From the NCBI GenBank assembly GCA_964579295.1, contig CAZOGK010000013.1, positions 1-64,000 on the forward strand: a stretch of 64,000 nt of DNA, read 5' to 3'. The notes under the pieces are model-generated. The model ran no database searches, had not been told where the DNA came from, and was given only the letters and a program-made list of their open reading frames with translations. The DNA comes from JAAYYY01 sp964579295. GTDB taxonomy: Bacteria; Chloroflexota; Anaerolineae; Promineifilales; Promineifilaceae. The translations under genes were made by a program, and so were the position numbers. Positions within the stretch are counted from its first letter, which is position 1, and each line of letters starts with the position of its first letter. This document shows, in pieces, positions 61,802-64,000 of the stretch.

Positions 61802-61810
61802 ATTATAACA
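61802..61810 (-). promoter_or_regulatory. Extended -10 promoter of the transglutaminase gene
   Basis: On the minus strand a perfect TGtTATAAT gives a leader of about 85 nt before the ATG at 61709. No good -35 box at 17 bp. Confidence 0.55.
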
Positions 61811-61901
61811 AGCCGGGACGGCCAAACTCCACGGCCGGCGCCGTCGCGGCCTGTTCCTTAAAAAATATTCATGTCGCCGGCGATGCCTGACAGGGCTGGC
61901 G

Positions 61902-62633
61902 CTACCGGCGCGTTTCGGCCCGATGTACATAAAAGAGGTAGCCGACGCCGAGCATGAGGGCAAAAGAAAACCACTGCAGCGCGTAGCTGAGGTGCGGCCC
62001 TTCCGACAGATCGGCTTCCGGCTGTTCGCGCAGGGGCGGCGACGATTCGTCGTCATCCGTCTGGTAGATAAAGATAGGCAGCAAGTCGTAGGGGAGCCGT
62101 TCGTCGAGCGCGGCGACATCGATCCGGTACCACTCGCGGCTCTCGCCCGTGGGCAAGGTAGCCCGCTCGCTGGCCTGGCTGCGCTGGATAACGCCGGTGA
62201 TGGTTAGCTCGCCGCTCTCGTCAAAGCGGCCCCAGCCGGCCGGATCGGCATCCGCGGCCGGCGCCCAGCCGCGATCGACAAGCACTGCATCGGCGCGGCC
62301 CTTGATGCGGAAAGGAGCGAAGAGATGACCCCCCGGCTGTCCCCGGAAGTTCTGGAGCAACAGCCATTGCTGCTGCGCCAGGTCGAACTCGCCGGTGACG
62401 GTCACGGCGCGGTCGGCCATATCAGGCAGTTGGCCCAGGTCCAGCGTGGGATCATTCAGATTTAGCGGGTCGGCTGCCAGCTGTTCGGCCAGCACAGCAT
62501 TGGCGGCGAGCCGCTGCTGGCGCCGGTCGAGCTGCCAGTTGCCGAGGCTGATGAGCACGGCGATGCCGGCGATGACGAGCAGGGTCACCCACCACCAGCG
62601 GCGGCTGAACAGTTGCCTCAGTGTCTCGATCAT
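61902..62633 (-). CDS. SURF1 family cytochrome oxidase assembly protein
   Basis: A 243-aa protein with two membrane helices at the ends (about 13-32 and 217-237) and a large periplasmic loop. LGNWQLDRRQQRLAAN, VTGEFDLAQQ and VLVDRGWAP are SURF1 features. It helps insert heme a into aa3-type oxidase. It lies at the 3' end of an oxidase-assembly run with the FixH/YtkA-like and CtaG genes. Confidence 0.9.
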   Translation of the reverse strand: MIETLRQLFSRRWWWVTLLVIAGIAVLISLGNWQLDRRQQRLAANAVLAEQLAADPLNLNDPTLDLGQLPDMADRAVTVTGEFDLAQQQWLLLQNFRGQPGGHLFAPFRIKGRADAVLVDRGWAPAADADPAGWGRFDESGELTITGVIQRSQASERATLPTGESREWYRIDVAALDERLPYDLLPIFIYQTDDDESSPPLREQPEADLSEGPHLSYALQWFSFALMLGVGYLFYVHRAETRR

Positions 62634-62657
62634 GATGTCTCGTCAGAATTTGAACGG

Positions 62658-63197
62658 TCAGGCGCGGCGGCGCCCGGCCAGGAAATAGAGCGCCGTAATG
62701 GCAAGCACGCCGCCCCCGCCCCACAATAACCAGTTGGCGCCGCCTGGCTCGACAACTTCCAGCTCAAACGAGGCGCTGCCGCTGCCCTCGTCGCCGGCGA
62801 CGTCAACCTGCACCAGCCAGGAGCCGCTCTCCGGCAGCGTCAGGTCAGCCTCGTAGAAGAGCCGGTTGGACGCGCTGGCGCTGGTGGCGGCGGCCCGCAC
62901 GGGCGCAGCCGTCCCCTCCTTCGGCGACAGCGTTAGCATCACCTCGGCGCCCAGCACGGGCGCGCCTGCCTCGCGGCCGGCGCCTGGTTCGGCAAGCCCC
63001 ACGGTGATGTGCAACGCCCGGCCGGCCTGTGGCGGCGTCGGATAGGTCCAGGCCGAAAGCCAGTACGGTCCCACCGGCTCGTGGACGATCTGCGGCGTTC
63101 CGCCGCCATGCGCCGCCGCCAGGGGGGCCAGCCAGAAGAATAGGCCCACGGCCAGGAGGAGCGCCCATTGCCGGGCACGGCCAGCTTTCCGCTTCAT
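62658..63197 (-). CDS. Exported FixH/YtkA-like protein
   Basis: A 179-aa protein with a signal peptide (cleavage near LAAAHGG), an Ig-like beta domain (about 40-150: GPYWLSAWTYPTPPQAG, LYEADLTLPESGSW-type strands) and a C-terminal membrane helix (about 152-172). This plan fits the FixH/YtkA group that occurs with copper and cytochrome oxidase genes. Its start is 1 nt from the end of ctaG. The exact role is unknown. Confidence 0.7.
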   Translation of the reverse strand: MKRKAGRARQWALLLAVGLFFWLAPLAAAHGGGTPQIVHEPVGPYWLSAWTYPTPPQAGRALHITVGLAEPGAGREAGAPVLGAEVMLTLSPKEGTAAPVRAAATSASASNRLFYEADLTLPESGSWLVQVDVAGDEGSGSASFELEVVEPGGANWLLWGGGGVLAITALYFLAGRRRA

Positions 63198-64000
63198 TTA
63201 CGGCGCCGCCATGCGCTCGTCGGTCGCCCAGCGGGCCGCCGGCAGCGGCGGCTTGCGCTCTTCGTCCTGCAGCCAGCGCGCCGCCACGATCAGGACGCCG
63301 ATCAGGTGCATCATGCTGCCGGGAATCCACATGATGATGCCGGCGATACGCTGGTCAGAGAGAACGTCGAGGCCCCAGGGGCGCGGCACGGTCAGGTAGT
63401 AGCTGTAAATCGGCTGGTTGGCGAAGGCGATGGCAATGCCGGTTAGCATCATGGGAGGAATCGCCGCGATGAGGAAGGCCACCCGCGCTGCCCGGCCGAA
63501 CTGCCTGTGAATCCGGGGCCCGGCGCCGACGACGTGCCACCAGTAGAGCATGGCCGGCAGAAAGAAGGAGATGTGCTCCATATCATGCACAAACTGATCG
63601 CGCAGCGCCGCATCATAGAGATTCGGGTCGTGCCAGATGAGTAACGCAACCACGTAGAGCAGCAAGACAAGGCCCGGCCCGGTCGCCGACCGTATGCCGC
63701 GCCGGAGAGCCGACCGCCGGTGCAGCGCCGTGGAGAGCAGCCCGCCGGCCTGGCGCCGCAGCGGCTGGGGCAGCCCCCACAGCAAGAATGGCATCGGGTT
63801 CGCCAGCACCAGCAGCGGCGGCGCCATCATCACCAGCAGCAAATGCTGAATCATGTGCATGAAGAAGAGCTGCCCGCCGAGCACGTCGATGGGCGAGACC
63901 AGCGCCAGCAGGAGCAGCAGCAAGCCAGCCAGATAGGCGGCCAGTCGCCAGCCGTTAGCCAGCCGCCGGTGCGACGATTTCTGGCGCAGGCGCCGCCATC
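63198..64000 (-). CDS. ctaG: Cytochrome c oxidase assembly factor CtaG, 5' end beyond the window
   Basis: About 267 codons are visible; the reading frame stays open to the window edge, so the start lies outside. It is a multi-spanning protein of the caa3_CtaG family: LALVSPIDVLGGQLFFMHM, QHLLLVMMAPPLLVLANP and HDMEHISFFLPAMLYWWHVV hold the conserved His residues thought to handle copper for the oxidase CuB/CuA sites. A TTG at 63923 would give a truncated protein without its first helices and is unlikely. Confidence 0.88.
   Translation of the reverse strand, partial: WRRLRQKSSHRRLANGWRLAAYLAGLLLLLLALVSPIDVLGGQLFFMHMIQHLLLVMMAPPLLVLANPMPFLLWGLPQPLRRQAGGLLSTALHRRSALRRGIRSATGPGLVLLLYVVALLIWHDPNLYDAALRDQFVHDMEHISFFLPAMLYWWHVVGAGPRIHRQFGRAARVAFLIAAIPPMMLTGIAIAFANQPIYSYYLTVPRPWGLDVLSDQRIAGIIMWIPGSMMHLIGVLIVAARWLQDEERKPPLPAARWATDERMAAP

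Noticed and set aside
61845..61880. T-rich stretch after the SURF1 gene as a terminator
   Set aside because: A T tract is present on the minus strand, but the preceding stem is short and imperfect.
63198..63923. CtaG starting at TTG 63923 as a complete gene
   Set aside because: The frame stays open to the window edge and the upstream codons read as the expected family N-terminal region, so the gene is truncated by the window.

Overview
The window is GC-rich bacterial chromosome from what looks like a member of the Chloroflexota (Anaerolineae/Caldilineae-like). This placement is an inference. It rests on the gene repertoire (cofC/cofD of F420 biosynthesis, a RarA with a long C-terminal extension, a TgpA-like transglutaminase, DUF2723-type membrane proteins, paired SAF-domain proteins) and on the Pro/Thr-rich linkers that recur in exported proteins. 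No transposase, integrase, phage gene, rRNA or CRISPR array was seen, so this is mostly ordinary core and envelope chromosome.

Layout. 1-600: a selenocysteine tRNA at the left edge, divergent from a Phe/Gly/Cys tRNA run with recognisable promoters and terminators. 0.6-7.2 kb: an M3 oligopeptidase, a DtxR-family regulator with an altered metal site, a NrtR-like Nudix regulator, two tandem CpaB-like SAF proteins and an FtsB-like protein. 7.2-14.3 kb: a plus-strand run of PfkB kinase, ParA, ParB, methionine aminopeptidase, a second M24 peptidase, an archaeal-type methyltransferase and an amidohydrolase. 14.3-33 kb: mostly minus-strand housekeeping and cofactor genes (YbdK ligase, PepA, GH13 amylase, DEDDh exonuclease, MobA-like transferase, CofC-CofD, M20 peptidase, RNase PH, RarA fusion, orphan histidine kinase, Nth, M.TaqI-like DNA methyltransferase).

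33-38 kb holds small lipoproteins, an OsmC protein, a degenerate Nudix protein, AsnRS and an epimerase. 37.7-49.4 kb and 54-59.4 kb are cell-surface glycan genes: five GT4 glycosyltransferases, a polysaccharide pyruvyl transferase-like protein, a flippase, a WecG/TagA transferase and two very large multi-spanning proteins. An abundant-looking repeat surface protein sits in the first block. Between the blocks lie a sulfurylase/APS-kinase fusion with a second stand-alone APS kinase, then PrmC, a Sua5/YrdC protein and an SH3 protein. The right end carries a transglutaminase protein and cytochrome oxidase assembly genes (SURF1, a FixH/YtkA-like protein, CtaG); CtaG runs off the edge.

Two themes cut across the map. 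Several genes have a -10 element only 6-11 nt before the start codon and no Shine-Dalgarno, which suggests leaderless mRNAs, while neighbouring genes have strong AAGGAG sites. Operons are tightly packed, with many ATGA/GTGA overlaps and convergent genes meeting with zero gap or a 4-nt overlap. No clearly new system could be proven. The best leads are the divergent methyltransferase/unknown-protein pair, the RarA fusion, the repeat surface protein within the glycan cluster, and the metal-site-altered DtxR regulator.
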